Positions 9,393 to 18,561 of a DNA stretch of 64,000 bases are shown here, in pieces (the stretch's first letter is position 1; the number at the start of each line of letters is the position of its first letter). Location of the stretch: NCBI GenBank assembly GCA_017744515.1, contig JAGIBF010000024.1, forward strand, positions 1 through 64,000. Direction: 5' to 3'. The DNA comes from Niastella sp. (GTDB lineage: Bacteria; Bacteroidota; Bacteroidia; Chitinophagales; Chitinophagaceae). The notes below the pieces were generated by a model, which saw nothing but the letters and a program-made list of their open reading frames with translations, did not search any database and was not told where the DNA came from. The position numbers and the translations under genes are program-made.

Positions 9393-11747
9393 TTATTTCT
9401 TGCGCTCTTTCCTGACAAAACTCATGAGCAAGGTGGGCAGGAATATCAGGTTGGTGAGGGTAGCCAATACCAGGGTCAATGAAGTAAGCCATCCTAATGC
9501 CTGCGTGCCGCCAAAGCCGCTGAAGCAGAAGATCACAAACCCCGCTATCAACACCAGTGATGTATAAATGATACTGATACCTGTTTTGTGGATGGTACTG
9601 ATCACAATCTCCTGCGCCGATTTGTCACTGTTTTGTAATTCCTGTTTATAGTTGACCAGGAACCGGATGGTAATGTCGATGGCAATACCCAGCGCCACGG
9701 AAAACACCAACACAGTAGAGGGTTTGATGGCAACGCCCGTCCATCCCATTACGCCCGCCGTGATCACCAGCGGAATAACGTTGGGCACCAACGAGCACAG
9801 AAGTATTTTGAAAGACCTGAACAGGTACAGCATGCAGAGGGCGATCAGGAGGAAAGCCCATGCTATACTTTCTTTAAGGCCGTTGATGATAAATGCACTG
9901 CCTTCGAGGAAGGTAACCGTGGTACCGGTAAATTCAACGTTGTATTTAGTGGTGTCGAACAGCTGATCGCTTTTTGCTTCTATATTGCTGATGAGCTCCG
10001 GTAACCGCTTGCTGCCTACATCGGCCATGTTAACGCTGATGCGGGTACGCTGCCGGGTGGTATCCATAAAGCTGCTGACTATCCGGGTAAGGTTATTCGC
10101 TTTACCCGTGCTGTCTCCTGATTTGGTAGTCAGGTACTGGGCCAGGAAGCCAATATCGAAGCTGGTGGGCAATCCATACTGCAGGCTATCGCCTTCATAA
10201 TAGGCCTGACGGGCAAACTTCAATCCTTCTACAATCGAAAGCGGGCGGGCCATTTCGGGTTGTGCCGCTATATAGGCCGACAGGGAATCCATTTTACCGA
10301 ATGTTTGCAGCATATTGGCTCGAAGGCCATTCTTCCTTTTCGTATCTACCACTATTTCAAGGGGCATTACTCCTTTGAAATGCTTTTCAAAGAATTTGAG
10401 GTCTGTATATATTTTATCGGTCTTGGGCAGGTCATCCACCATAAATCCTTCGGAGCGCAAGCGGAGAATACCTATCACCGCCACCACCAGCAGCACGCTG
10501 GTAAACGCATAGATGTTTTTGCGATGGCTCACCGACCATATTTCCAATCGGTCCAATACAGAAAGCATCCATTTGTTATCGAGGTAACGGGTATGCCGGG
10601 GTTTGGGCGGCGGCAGGAAGCTCAGTATTACCGGAATGAAGATGATGGAGATAAAGAAAAGGGCCATGATGTTGATACCGGCCACAAAGCCAAACTCTTT
10701 CAACACCGCGCTTTTGGTAAGTGCGAAAACGCCGAAACCAATGGCGGCCGCAATGTTACAAAACAACGTAACTATGCCCATACGGCTAATCATTTCTGTG
10801 AGGGCCGTATATTTTCGTTGTGCCGGATCGGCTATGCCTGCCGTATCATTCCAGGCTGTATGGAATTTGTTCAGGAAGTAAATACAGTTGGGTATACCGA
10901 TCACCACCACCAACGGTGGTATGAGGGCATTCAGGATCGTGATCTTGTAGCCCATCAGCACCATGGTGCCGAGGCTCCACAGCACACCAATGATCACCAC
11001 TGCCAGCGACATACCCATCGCGCTAAAGCTGCGGAAAGAGATGAGCAGCAGTATGGCGGAAAGTACAATGGAGCCGAGGAGAAACCACTGCATCTCGCGG
11101 GCAACCTTGGTGGCAATATTGGTACGTATGAGGGGCAGACCACTGTAATGCATTTCCAGCGAATGGCTTTTACCAAAGGCATCGCCCACTTCCACAATCT
11201 TTGCCACTACATCGTTTCTTTTTTTCGAGTTGAGCACATCCTTATTGATGCGGATGGCCATCATGTAGGTGTTCGTCTCCGGATTGTAGAGCAGGCCCTG
11301 GTAAAACTTCAGGCTGCGAAATATGGCAGCGCTGCTATCGATGGTAGCCTGCGTGAGACGGCCAGGCGGAAATATCAGGGAAGCGTTGAGCTTTTCGGCG
11401 GCTGAATCCCTGAGCAGGTTGCTGGCAGCCGGCACACTCAGCACATCTTCCACGGCTTCTACCTTTTTCATATCGGCCGCGAGGGCTGTATAGTCGTTGA
11501 ATATTTTTTCCGTGAAGAGTTGATCAGTCTGAACACCTATTACCAGCAGGTTGCCATCTTCACCAAATTGCTGGCGGAATGCCTGGTAGGTGAGGTACTT
11601 GGGATTGTCGGTAGGTATGGCTCTTGTAAATTCATAGCTCAATTGCACTTTGGAGGCGTAGTAGCCGAGGTAGGCGGTAACTGCTAATAATATACCCAGT
11701 AACAACCAGCGAAATCGCAGAATGAATCGTGCAAGGGTTCCCCACAT
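9393..11747 (-). CDS. MMPL/RND-superfamily exporter (HAE3-like)
   Basis: A 784-residue inner-membrane protein with the two-fold RND layout: one membrane segment near the N-terminus (residues 8-30), a large extracytoplasmic loop (about 35-205), a block of about five membrane segments (about 215-385), then the pattern repeats (segment near 415, loop to about 615, block to the C-terminus). Motifs include the DDLPKTDKIYTDLKFFEKHF region of the second loop and GIAIDITIRFLVNYKQEL in the second membrane block, with acidic residues as expected for proton coupling. The family includes hydrophobe/lipid exporters and hopanoid transporters. It stands alone between the SusC operon and porZ, so the cargo cannot be assigned. 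Confidence 0.9.
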   Translation of the reverse strand: MWGTLARFILRFRWLLLGILLAVTAYLGYYASKVQLSYEFTRAIPTDNPKYLTYQAFRQQFGEDGNLLVIGVQTDQLFTEKIFNDYTALAADMKKVEAVEDVLSVPAASNLLRDSAAEKLNASLIFPPGRLTQATIDSSAAIFRSLKFYQGLLYNPETNTYMMAIRINKDVLNSKKRNDVVAKIVEVGDAFGKSHSLEMHYSGLPLIRTNIATKVAREMQWFLLGSIVLSAILLLISFRSFSAMGMSLAVVIIGVLWSLGTMVLMGYKITILNALIPPLVVVIGIPNCIYFLNKFHTAWNDTAGIADPAQRKYTALTEMISRMGIVTLFCNIAAAIGFGVFALTKSAVLKEFGFVAGINIMALFFISIIFIPVILSFLPPPKPRHTRYLDNKWMLSVLDRLEIWSVSHRKNIYAFTSVLLVVAVIGILRLRSEGFMVDDLPKTDKIYTDLKFFEKHFKGVMPLEIVVDTKRKNGLRANMLQTFGKMDSLSAYIAAQPEMARPLSIVEGLKFARQAYYEGDSLQYGLPTSFDIGFLAQYLTTKSGDSTGKANNLTRIVSSFMDTTRQRTRISVNMADVGSKRLPELISNIEAKSDQLFDTTKYNVEFTGTTVTFLEGSAFIINGLKESIAWAFLLIALCMLYLFRSFKILLCSLVPNVIPLVITAGVMGWTGVAIKPSTVLVFSVALGIAIDITIRFLVNYKQELQNSDKSAQEIVISTIHKTGISIIYTSLVLIAGFVIFCFSGFGGTQALGWLTSLTLVLATLTNLIFLPTLLMSFVRKERKK

Positions 11748-11813
11748 GAGTGATCAACAATTTAATGAAGAATAATAACGGTCAAAACTCACTTAAGCGT
11801 ATGTTTTGGAAGC

Positions 11814-11848
11814 AAGCTGCGAGCCATGAGCTGCGAGCTTCGAGCTAA
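11814..11848. repeat. Heptamer array, GAGCTGC/GAGCTTC family
   Basis: Five consecutive 7-bp units in strict register from 11814, of the form AAGCTGC or GAGCNNN (for example GAGCTGC and GAGCTTC). It lies between the divergent starts of the MMPL gene and porZ. The following bases (11849-11890) contain a GC-rich inverted segment, GAGCCCTTTGAGGGC, with no T-run. Confidence 0.75.
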
Positions 11849-11974
11849 GTCCAGGGTGAGCCCTTTGAGGGCGACCTACCCTTAGCAATAAGCCCGGTGG
11901 CGGGCGCAGCAAAGAAACTTAATTTGAAGGGATTAATGAAGTTTTCCCGGTTTTAATTCGTGCTGGCATTCAAT

Positions 11975-11982
11975 TAACTTTG
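11975..11982 (+). promoter_or_regulatory. porZ promoter -7 element TAACTTTG
   Basis: An exact TAnnTTTG match ending 6 bases before the ATG at 11989. With the usual spacing, transcription would start at or next to the start codon, so the porZ-recO mRNA may be leaderless. No clear -33 TTTG is present. Confidence 0.6.
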
Positions 11983-11988
11983 AATATT

Positions 11989-14289
11989 ATGCCGATCCGC
12001 ATTTTCGTTTTCTATTGCCTGGTATTGCTGCTTCCCGCTCATGTATGGTGCCAGGCGCCGCCGGTGGGGCAGTGGCGGGATCACCTACCTTATCACCAAT
12101 CCATACAAGTGGCAGCCAGCGCCGATAAAATATGGTGCGCTACGCCCTGGAGCCTTTTCTCCATCGACGTTTCCGACAATTCCATCGAACGGTTCAGCAA
12201 AATAAACGGACTCAGCGAAACGGGTATCACCGCCATCGGCCTGCAACCAGCCGGTAATAAACTGGCCGTGGCTTATTATAACAGCCGCGTAGATGTATTG
12301 GAGGGTAATGACATCTATACGATCGATGCCATCCGCACCTCACCGGTGACCGGCGATAAATCTATTCATCATATTTTAATGCGCGGGCAGGAAGCCTTCC
12401 TGAGTACCGGCATCGGCATTATCGTTATCAACCTCGACAAGTACGAAGTAAAGGACACGTATATTATCGGCGGCACAGGTAATAAGGTTCCGGTACAGGC
12501 TGTAGCAGCAGATGGTCAGTTTTTTTATGCGGCCACCACCGAAGGTTTAAAGAGAGCTCCTGTTAGCGGGAGTAACCTGGCCGATTTCCGCAGTTGGCAA
12601 AACCTATCGGGCAGCAATGGATTGACTACCGGCGAAGTGAGCTCCATCGCTGTTTGGGATAATAAGCTGGCAGTACTGAAAAACGACTCTGTATTTGTAT
12701 CCAACAATAGCACCTGGCAATTTTTATATGCCAATGAATGGCGCATTCAGCACCTCGATGTTTCGGGCAACAAGTTATTGTTGAGCGAAGAGCTCAACAC
12801 CGCCGGAAGGGTGACGGTGCTTACTACACAGGGCACCGTCGACGAGCGTATTGAACACATCTCTTTTACACGACGCCCCCGGCAGGCTATTTTCGCCGCC
12901 GATCATTACTGGATTGCCGATACGCTTTCGGGCTTGTCGCAATATGCTTCCGGACGTTTTGAACCTTTTGTGCCCAATTCGCCCTACTCTATCGCGACAG
13001 GACCGTTGCAAGTATTCAACCATACGCTCTGGGCTGCCGCCGGCGGGGTTACCGCCAACTGGCAACCCACCAATAACAAGGATGGTTTGTATGCTTTCAG
13101 CAACGATAGCTGGACCAATTTCAATGCTAACTCTCTTGCAGCGTTGGACAGTTTCCCGGATGTGGCATCATTGGCCGTGGACCCATTGGATGAAAGTGTG
13201 TGGGCTGGCTCTTTTGGTGGCGGCCTGTTGCATATCAAAACCGATCGCACCCTGGAGCTTTTCAAACAAAACTCTCCGCTACAGCAAGCCTATTTTTCTC
13301 CCGGCAGCTATCGTGTGAGTGGGCTGGCTTTTGATGCGGAGAATAATTTATGGATCGCTAATTATGGTGGTCTGCAAAATATAGCGGTGCGCAAGAAAGA
13401 TGGCAATTGGCGTTCTTTCTTTGTTCCCTATTCTGTTCCGGAAAATGGTGTTGGTACTATTATTATCGATGATGTGAATCAAAAATGGATCATAGGCCCC
13501 AATGGTAATGGCCTGTTTTGTTTCAACCACGGTCAATCGATCGATAATCCGGGTGATGACTTGTGGAAGTGGTACCGCGCAGGCAAAGGCAATGGCAACC
13601 TGCCCGATAATAATGTATTGAGTATTGCAAAAGATAAAAGTGGTTTCATCTGGGTGGGCACCCGCCAGGGCATCGGTATTGTACAATGCCCGCAGGAAGC
13701 TTTTTCTTCCAGCGGATGTGAAGCTATTTTACCTGTAGTACAGCAGGATAATTTTGCCGGCTACCTGTTTAGCGATGAGCAGGTGCAATGTATTGCAGTA
13801 GACGGCGCCGACCGTAAATGGATCGGCACTAAAAATGGTGTGTGGCTGATCAGTGCCGATGGCGCTAAGACTCTCTATCGTTTTACGGCTGCCAATAGTC
13901 CGCTGGTGAGTGATGATGTGCAGCAGATCGCTATCGATGGCAATAGTGGTGAAGTCTTTTTTGCTACCAGCAAAGGCATGTGTTCTTTCCGCAGCACGGC
14001 CACGGAAGCCACTTCATCGAATAGCAATGTATTGGTATTTCCCAATCCTGTGCCACCCGGTTATACCGGCACTATTGCGATACGCGGTGTCGCTAACAAT
14101 TCGATCGTAAAGATCGCTGAGATGGATGGCCGGCTTGTTTTTCAAACCAGGGCGCTGGGCGGGCAGGCCGTTTGGAACGGAAAAGACTACAAAGGACGCA
14201 CCATTTCTACTGGGATATACCTGGTTTTGGTGAGCGATGATAATAAACAGGAGAAAACGGTTGGTAAAATTGTATTTATAAAAAAATGA
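11989..14289 (+). CDS. porZ: T9SS protein PorZ (beta-propeller, type A sorting domain)
   Basis: A 766-residue exported protein. The signal peptide is MPIRIFVFYCLVLLLPAHVWC. Two consecutive beta-propeller regions follow (about residues 25-640), rich in W/G repeats such as VWAGSFGGGLLHI, FIWVGTRQGIG and RKWIGTKNGVWLI. An Ig-like C-terminal T9SS sorting domain ends the protein (VLVFPNPVPPGYTGTIAI ... TISTGIYLVLV). By family knowledge PorZ is part of the attachment complex that links T9SS cargo to A-LPS. It overlaps recO by 4 bp (ATGA), a gene order common in Bacteroidota. A TTG start 9 bp upstream is possible, but ATG at 11989 gives a better signal peptide. Confidence 0.88.
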   Translation: MPIRIFVFYCLVLLLPAHVWCQAPPVGQWRDHLPYHQSIQVAASADKIWCATPWSLFSIDVSDNSIERFSKINGLSETGITAIGLQPAGNKLAVAYYNSRVDVLEGNDIYTIDAIRTSPVTGDKSIHHILMRGQEAFLSTGIGIIVINLDKYEVKDTYIIGGTGNKVPVQAVAADGQFFYAATTEGLKRAPVSGSNLADFRSWQNLSGSNGLTTGEVSSIAVWDNKLAVLKNDSVFVSNNSTWQFLYANEWRIQHLDVSGNKLLLSEELNTAGRVTVLTTQGTVDERIEHISFTRRPRQAIFAADHYWIADTLSGLSQYASGRFEPFVPNSPYSIATGPLQVFNHTLWAAAGGVTANWQPTNNKDGLYAFSNDSWTNFNANSLAALDSFPDVASLAVDPLDESVWAGSFGGGLLHIKTDRTLELFKQNSPLQQAYFSPGSYRVSGLAFDAENNLWIANYGGLQNIAVRKKDGNWRSFFVPYSVPENGVGTIIIDDVNQKWIIGPNGNGLFCFNHGQSIDNPGDDLWKWYRAGKGNGNLPDNNVLSIAKDKSGFIWVGTRQGIGIVQCPQEAFSSSGCEAILPVVQQDNFAGYLFSDEQVQCIAVDGADRKWIGTKNGVWLISADGAKTLYRFTAANSPLVSDDVQQIAIDGNSGEVFFATSKGMCSFRSTATEATSSNSNVLVFPNPVPPGYTGTIAIRGVANNSIVKIAEMDGRLVFQTRALGGQAVWNGKDYKGRTISTGIYLVLVSDDNKQEKTVGKIVFIKK

Positions 14290-15023
14290 TCCATTCCACC
14301 AAAGGTATTGTATTGAGAACCGTGAAGTATGGTGACACGAGCATGATCGTGACCATCTATACCGAGCTGTTCGGTATTCAATCGTACATGGTGAATGGGG
14401 TACGCGCTTCTACAAAGAAAGGGCCTGGCAAGGCTAATTTGTTCCAACCCGCCGCCATCCTCGACCTTGTGGTGTATCACAACGAACTGAAGAACCTGCA
14501 ACGCATCAAGGAATTCAAGTGGGGCTATATTTATCAGCACCTGTTCTTTAATGTAGTAAAGAATTCAGTAGCGCTGTTCATGGTAGAATTGTTACAGAAA
14601 ACCTTGAAGCAGCCGGAGCCCAACACCGATCTTTTCCATTTTATTGAAGATGCTTTCATTCACCTCGATGAGGCTGATGAACAGGTTACTGCTAACTTTT
14701 CGCTGTTCTTCGCCTTACACCTCACCAGCTTTTATGGTTTCCGGTTCAGTGATGAATATTCTGAGGAGCATGCTTTCCTCGATCTGCAGGAAGGTGAGTT
14801 TGTGCGGGAGCATCCTATTCATCCTTATTTCCTTCAAGGGCAATATAGTTTTATCACTTCACAACTGCTGAAAGTAATGCAACCATATGAATTGAAAGAG
14901 GTGCGGCTGAACCAGGAAACGAGAAGGATCCTGCTGCAAGCTTATCAAACTTTTTATGCGCTGCATGTTCCTGACTTTGGCGCTATGAAAACGCTGCCGG
15001 TGTTGCAGGAGGTGCTGGGGTGA
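14286..15023 (+). CDS. recO: DNA repair protein RecO
   Basis: A 245-residue RecO. The N-terminal OB fold begins MIHSTKGIVLRTVKYGDTS, the standard RecO opening, and continues IVTIYTELFGIQSYMVNGVR. The C-terminal part is helical. RecO binds ssDNA and SSB and loads RecA in the RecFOR pathway. Translation is coupled to porZ through the ATGA overlap. The stop is followed 20 bp later by the stop of the convergent amidohydrolase gene, with a short heptamer array between them. Confidence 0.93.
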   Translation: MIHSTKGIVLRTVKYGDTSMIVTIYTELFGIQSYMVNGVRASTKKGPGKANLFQPAAILDLVVYHNELKNLQRIKEFKWGYIYQHLFFNVVKNSVALFMVELLQKTLKQPEPNTDLFHFIEDAFIHLDEADEQVTANFSLFFALHLTSFYGFRFSDEYSEEHAFLDLQEGEFVREHPIHPYFLQGQYSFITSQLLKVMQPYELKEVRLNQETRRILLQAYQTFYALHVPDFGAMKTLPVLQEVLG

Positions 15024-15026
15024 AAA

Positions 15027-15047
15027 CAGCTTCGAGCTATGCGTTAA
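15027..15047. repeat. Short heptamer array between convergent genes
   Basis: Three 7-bp units in register (CAGCTTC, GAGCTAT, then GCGTTAA), related to the GAGCTTC family seen at 11814 and 22266. It fills the 20-bp gap between the recO and amidohydrolase stop codons and overlaps the latter. Confidence 0.5.
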
Positions 15048-16240
15048 ATCAACCGTTTTACTTCTGAAAGATCATTCTTCAATAGCAGCACACCAGGTGT
15101 TTTTCCTTTTTCAAAACTGCCGAACTGTTCCTCGATATTAAGGGCTTTTGCGCCGTTGAGGGTAGCCCATTGTAATAATTCCGCAAGAGGTAGCGCCGGG
15201 TAATGTTGCCGCAAGGTATTGATCTCTGCCAGGATGCTCAACTGGTGGTTGGAAGCAAGGCTATCCGTGCCCAATGCAATAGTGGCGCCATGACGGCGTA
15301 ATAATTCAACATCGGGCAATCCATTGCCGATATACAGGTTGGCATTGGGGCACAAGCACCAATAGCAATCCGGTAATGCCTGCCGGGCTTGTTGAACAAA
15401 CTGCAAATCCTCCTCGCTGGTCATCACATCATGCACCAACAGCAGGGATTGCCCGGCACGGAAACGGGGCAGACAGGTTTGCAGGCTGCTTTTGCCAATT
15501 TGAGCGTCTGAAGGCCCGAAAGTCCGGAAGTCTGGAAGTGATGAAATATTTATCCCGAGGGCTTCAAATAAGCGGTTAAAGTCACCTTGCCTGGTTCTGA
15601 AAAATTCGTCCTCGGCTACACTTTCCTGGTTGTGCATCGTGAGCAGATGATTGCCGGGAAATCCCGTAATCAATTCAAAAAGAGCGGCAGAAACGGAATA
15701 GGGGGCATGGGGAACAATGGAATTACGACCAGTAATGGCCTCCCCGGCCGCCTGAAATTGTTCCCAGGTAGCCACGGCAGCATCAAAGCGGGCCTGGGCG
15801 GTGGCTGCTACAAAGCCGGTAGCTTCTATAAAGTTGTGGTAATATAGCCGTTGCCGTTGTTTTTGAGGGATGGTATGGGGCGTGTTGCAAATATCTCCTA
15901 CCGCTACAATGCCATTCTGGAGCATGGCCGTTTCGGCGGCATCAATGGCCGGTAATACCTGCTCTTCGGCCACAAACCTACGGCCCATGACGCCCAACAG
16001 GAAATCGATCATGCCGGTACCGGGCGCTATCACGTCTTTCAGGTGGCTGAGTTCCAGGTGACAGTGGGCATTGATGAACCCGGGCGTGATGATACCCGAC
16101 AAGGGTTGTACCTCATCCCCTGCCTCCGCAGCCGGAATAATGGCTTCTGTCCTACCTTTCTCATCAGTTATCAATACCTGGCCGTCCAGCAGCTGGCTAC
16201 CCGTAAATAAATGGTCGGCAATGAATTTTCTATACCTCAT
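15044..16240 (-). CDS. Amidohydrolase (cytosine deaminase/chlorohydrolase-like) with a repeat-encoded insert
   Basis: A 398-residue metal-dependent hydrolase of the amidohydrolase superfamily. Expected metal and catalytic residues are visible: H59/H61 (GFINAHCHLELSH), H178 (VPHAPYS), H203 with ESVAEDEFF, H270 and D326 (ALGTDSLASN). The C-terminal GSFEKGKTPGVLLL is typical of the composite beta domain. The class deaminates or hydrolyses cyclic or heterocyclic substrates; relatives include aminofutalosine and S-adenosylhomocysteine deaminases. The substrate here is not determinable. Residues about 232-245 (SSLPDFRTFGPSDA) are encoded by five octamer units of the GTCCGGAA repeat family, an insertion at a loop between conserved blocks. 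It diverges from prfA. Confidence 0.85.
   Translation of the reverse strand: MRYRKFIADHLFTGSQLLDGQVLITDEKGRTEAIIPAAEAGDEVQPLSGIITPGFINAHCHLELSHLKDVIAPGTGMIDFLLGVMGRRFVAEEQVLPAIDAAETAMLQNGIVAVGDICNTPHTIPQKQRQRLYYHNFIEATGFVAATAQARFDAAVATWEQFQAAGEAITGRNSIVPHAPYSVSAALFELITGFPGNHLLTMHNQESVAEDEFFRTRQGDFNRLFEALGINISSLPDFRTFGPSDAQIGKSSLQTCLPRFRAGQSLLLVHDVMTSEEDLQFVQQARQALPDCYWCLCPNANLYIGNGLPDVELLRRHGATIALGTDSLASNHQLSILAEINTLRQHYPALPLAELLQWATLNGAKALNIEEQFGSFEKGKTPGVLLLKNDLSEVKRLI
15506..15545. repeat. Octamer array (GTCCGGAA family) inside the amidohydrolase gene
   Basis: Five 8-bp units in strict register, all of the form GNCNGAAN or close to it (GTCTGAAG, GCCCGAAA, and so on). The same family occurs in intergenic form at 16277, 21080 and 37323. 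Here it keeps the reading frame open and encodes about 14 residues. Confidence 0.8.
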
Positions 16241-16257
16241 GTAAGCGTTGAAACGAT

Positions 16258-16265
16258 TAACTTTG
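16258..16265 (+). promoter_or_regulatory. prfA promoter -7 element TAACTTTG
   Basis: An exact TAnnTTTG match 130 bp upstream of the prfA ATG. The octamer hairpin at 16277-16371 starts 11 bp downstream, so it would lie in the 5' untranslated region. Confidence 0.6.
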
Positions 16266-16276
16266 CACTCTTTTTA

Positions 16277-16371
16277 GAAGTCCGGAAGACCGAAAGCCGG
16301 GAAGTCCGGAAGATTTTTTGCATCTTCAGCGATGTTCTTCCGGACTTCCGGTCTTTACCGACTTTTGGACT
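16277..16371. repeat. Inverted pair of octamer arrays in the prfA 5' untranslated region
   Basis: The left arm (16277-16316) has five 8-bp units such as GAAGTCCG and GAAGACCG. The right arm (16336-16371) carries complementary units such as TCTTCCGG and ACTTCCGG. The arms form an imperfect stem of about 34 bp around a 20-odd-base loop. The element lies between the promoter and the start codon. Confidence 0.85.
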
Positions 16372-16395
16372 GTTAAATATAAAAATACAGCAAAC

Positions 16396-17460
16396 ATGTT
16401 AGACAAACTGGAAGCGATCAAGGCTCGTTTTGAGGACCTGGGTGTAGCGTTGACCAACCCTGCTATTGTAAGCGATAACAAGAAGTTTACAGAGTTGAGC
16501 AAGGAATACCGCAGCCTGGAAAAGATCGTTACAGCCCATAATCAATATAAAGAGTTGTTGAATGACCTGGAAAGTTACCGGGCTGCTATCAAGGGTGATG
16601 ATGATGAGCTGCGCGAGTTGGCCAAGGAAGAACTGCCTTCGCTGGAAGAAAAGAAGGATAAGCTGGAGGCCGATATCCGCCAGCTGCTGATACCGAAAGA
16701 CCCGCAGGACCAGAAGAATGTGATCCTGGAGATCCGTGGTGGAACGGGTGGTGATGAGGCCAGTTTATTTGCCGGTAACCTGCTGCGTATGTACCTTCGT
16801 TATTGCGAACGGAAGGGCTGGAAAACAGCTATCCTCAGTGAGACGGAAGGAACCGTAGGTGGCTATAAAGAGGTGCAGCTGGAAGTGGTGGGTGATGATG
16901 TGTATGGCACCCTGAAATTTGAAAGTGGCGTTCACCGGGTACAGCGGGTTCCCGATACAGAAGCTTCGGGTCGTGTGCATACCTCAGCTGCTACAGTGGC
17001 TGTGATGCCGGAAGCGGAGGAAGTGGATTTTGAATTGAATCCAAACGATGTAAAAATGGAAACTGCCCGAAGCGGTGGCGCCGGTGGACAGAACGTAAAC
17101 AAGGTAGAAACAAAAGTATTACTGACGCATATTCCGACGGGTACTGTAGTAGTTTGTCAAACGGAACGCTCCCAGTTGGGCAACCGTGAGAAGGCGATGC
17201 AGATGCTCCGTACCAAGTTGTACGAAGAGCAGGTACGCAAACAGGAAGATGAAATAGCCCGGCACCGGAAGAGCCTTGTAAGTACAGGCGACCGCAGTGC
17301 CAAGATCCGCACCTACAACTACCCGCAGGGCCGGGTAACTGATCACCGTATTGGCCTGACCGTTTATAACCTGGACGACGTTATGAATGGCAATATCCAG
17401 GAGTTTCTCGACGCACTGCAGTTTGCAGAGAATGCAGAGAAAATCGCCAAGCAGAACTAA
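16396..17460 (+). CDS. prfA: Peptide chain release factor 1
   Basis: A 354-residue RF1, which ends translation at UAA and UAG. It has the RF1 stop-recognition tripeptide PDT (PxT; residues 186-188, within [16 protein letters not shown]) and the peptidyl-hydrolase GGQ motif at 230-232 ([17 protein letters not shown]). The start at 16396 gives the standard N-terminus [16 protein letters not shown]. An in-frame extension back to 16318 exists, but it is made of the repeat element and was rejected. The gene is monocistronic and lacks the hemK/prmC neighbour seen in some bacteria. Confidence 0.96.
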   Translation: MLDKLEAIKARFEDLGVALTNPAIVSDNKKFTELSKEYRSLEKIVTAHNQYKELLNDLESYRAAIKGDDDELRELAKEELPSLEEKKDKLEADIRQLLIPKDPQDQKNVILEIRGGTGGDEASLFAGNLLRMYLRYCERKGWKTAILSETEGTVGGYKEVQLEVVGDDVYGTLKFESGVHRVQRVPDTEASGRVHTSAATVAVMPEAEEVDFELNPNDVKMETARSGGAGGQNVNKVETKVLLTHIPTGTVVVCQTERSQLGNREKAMQMLRTKLYEEQVRKQEDEIARHRKSLVSTGDRSAKIRTYNYPQGRVTDHRIGLTVYNLDDVMNGNIQEFLDALQFAENAEKIAKQN

Positions 17461-17510
17461 CGGTCAGCGTATCAACATTAAGTAATTACCGCCTCGATTC
17501 CTATAGCAAT

Positions 17511-17606
17511 GTCAGGCTGAGTCCCGCAGAGCGGGATAAACTCTGTCGAAGCCTTTTAGGGAGCATTGTCTTCTTTGAAACCCTTCGACAAGCTCAGGGT
17601 GACAAG
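17511..17606. repeat. CTTCGACAAGCTCAG-type inverted intergenic element
   Basis: Left part GTCAGGCTGAGTCCC and right part CCCTTCGACAAGCTCAGGGT are imperfect inverted copies separated by about 50 bp. Related elements occur at 35391-35439 and 51766-51819. The CTTCGACAAGCTCAGG core is a dispersed repeat in many bacterial genomes. It lies between prfA and the EF-hand protein gene. Confidence 0.7.
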
Positions 17607-17704
17607 TTTTTCTTATGTTGGCCATGCCATAGTATTCCCTGTATATTCCCCCATGTATACAGGTAAGGGTGTATTTCATTTCATCATTTTAAATATTAAC
17701 GCTT

Positions 17705-18271
17705 ATGTTGGACAATCTTATCAACCTGGTACGTGAGCAGGCAGGGGATGCCGTTATCAACAATCCAACGGTTCCCAATGACCGTAATGAGGAAGTAATT
17801 GCTGCCACCGGCGAGTCGATGGCAGGCGGCCTGCAAAATATCCTTGCTTCGGGCGGTTTAAAGGATGTACTGAATTTGTTTGGGGGCCAGGACCAGGCTA
17901 CAGCCGGTAATCCTGTGGTGCAGAACCTTTCAGGGAATGTTATTCAGCAACTGATGAACAAGTTTGGCTTCGACCAGCAATCGGCGAATGGCATTGCAGG
18001 CAACCTGGTGCCGGATGTTTTACAGAAGCTGGTGAGCAAAACGAATGATCCCAACGACAGCAGCTTCGACATTCAGGGTATTTTCAACCAGCTATCAGGC
18101 GGCAAGTCTCAAAGCATTAATATTCAGAGCTTGCTGGGTAAAGTAACGCAAGGTGGGCTGGACAGGGATGGTGATGGCGATACTGATCTGCAGGATGTAA
18201 TGGCGATGTTCTCGGGTGGTGGACAGGGTGGCAACCTGTTGGATTCGGTGAAAGGTTTGTTCTCTCGTTAA
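17705..18271 (+). CDS. Uncharacterised protein with an EF-hand/dockerin-like loop
   Basis: A 188-residue soluble protein with no signal peptide. The N-terminal part (MLDNLINLVREQAGDAVI) and the Gly/Leu-rich middle resemble DUF937/YidB-like proteins in style; I cannot assign the family firmly. Near residue 155 it has a perfect 12-residue EF-hand loop, DRDGDGDTDLQD, as in dockerin and calmodulin-like calcium sites. A Gly-rich tail ends LLDSVKGLFSR. It stands alone between an intergenic repeat and a gene-free stretch. Function unknown; calcium binding is inferred only from the loop. Confidence 0.7.
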   Translation: MLDNLINLVREQAGDAVINNPTVPNDRNEEVIAATGESMAGGLQNILASGGLKDVLNLFGGQDQATAGNPVVQNLSGNVIQQLMNKFGFDQQSANGIAGNLVPDVLQKLVSKTNDPNDSSFDIQGIFNQLSGGKSQSINIQSLLGKVTQGGLDRDGDGDTDLQDVMAMFSGGGQGGNLLDSVKGLFSR

Positions 18272-18561
18272 CGGTGGGTTAATATAGCTATCAGGTTTAA
18301 TATTCTTTTAATAGAATGGGCTATAAAAACCAGGCAAAATAGCCTATTACTTGCCGTTTTTACTACTGCTGAATGTTAACATTTTGAAAAAATCGATGCG
18401 AGGGAGTGGAATATATGCGTAGGGGTCGTTCCTTTGTGATGTGAAATAAATGAGCTCTTTCTCCTGATTAATTCGCAAATAACTGGTCCCGGTTTTAAAC
18501 CTTTCTTAACGGTGGGGATCATACTCGTGGCACCGGTTTTGCGTAACTATATTTGAAGTTC

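Noticed and set aside
10260-11405. A long plus-strand open frame (381 codons) opposite the MMPL exporter
   Set aside because: It is antisense to a well-supported membrane protein gene and has the His/Gln-rich composition of a shadow frame.
16318-16395. An in-frame N-terminal extension of prfA
   Set aside because: It consists of the octamer hairpin, and the family N-terminus starts at 16396.
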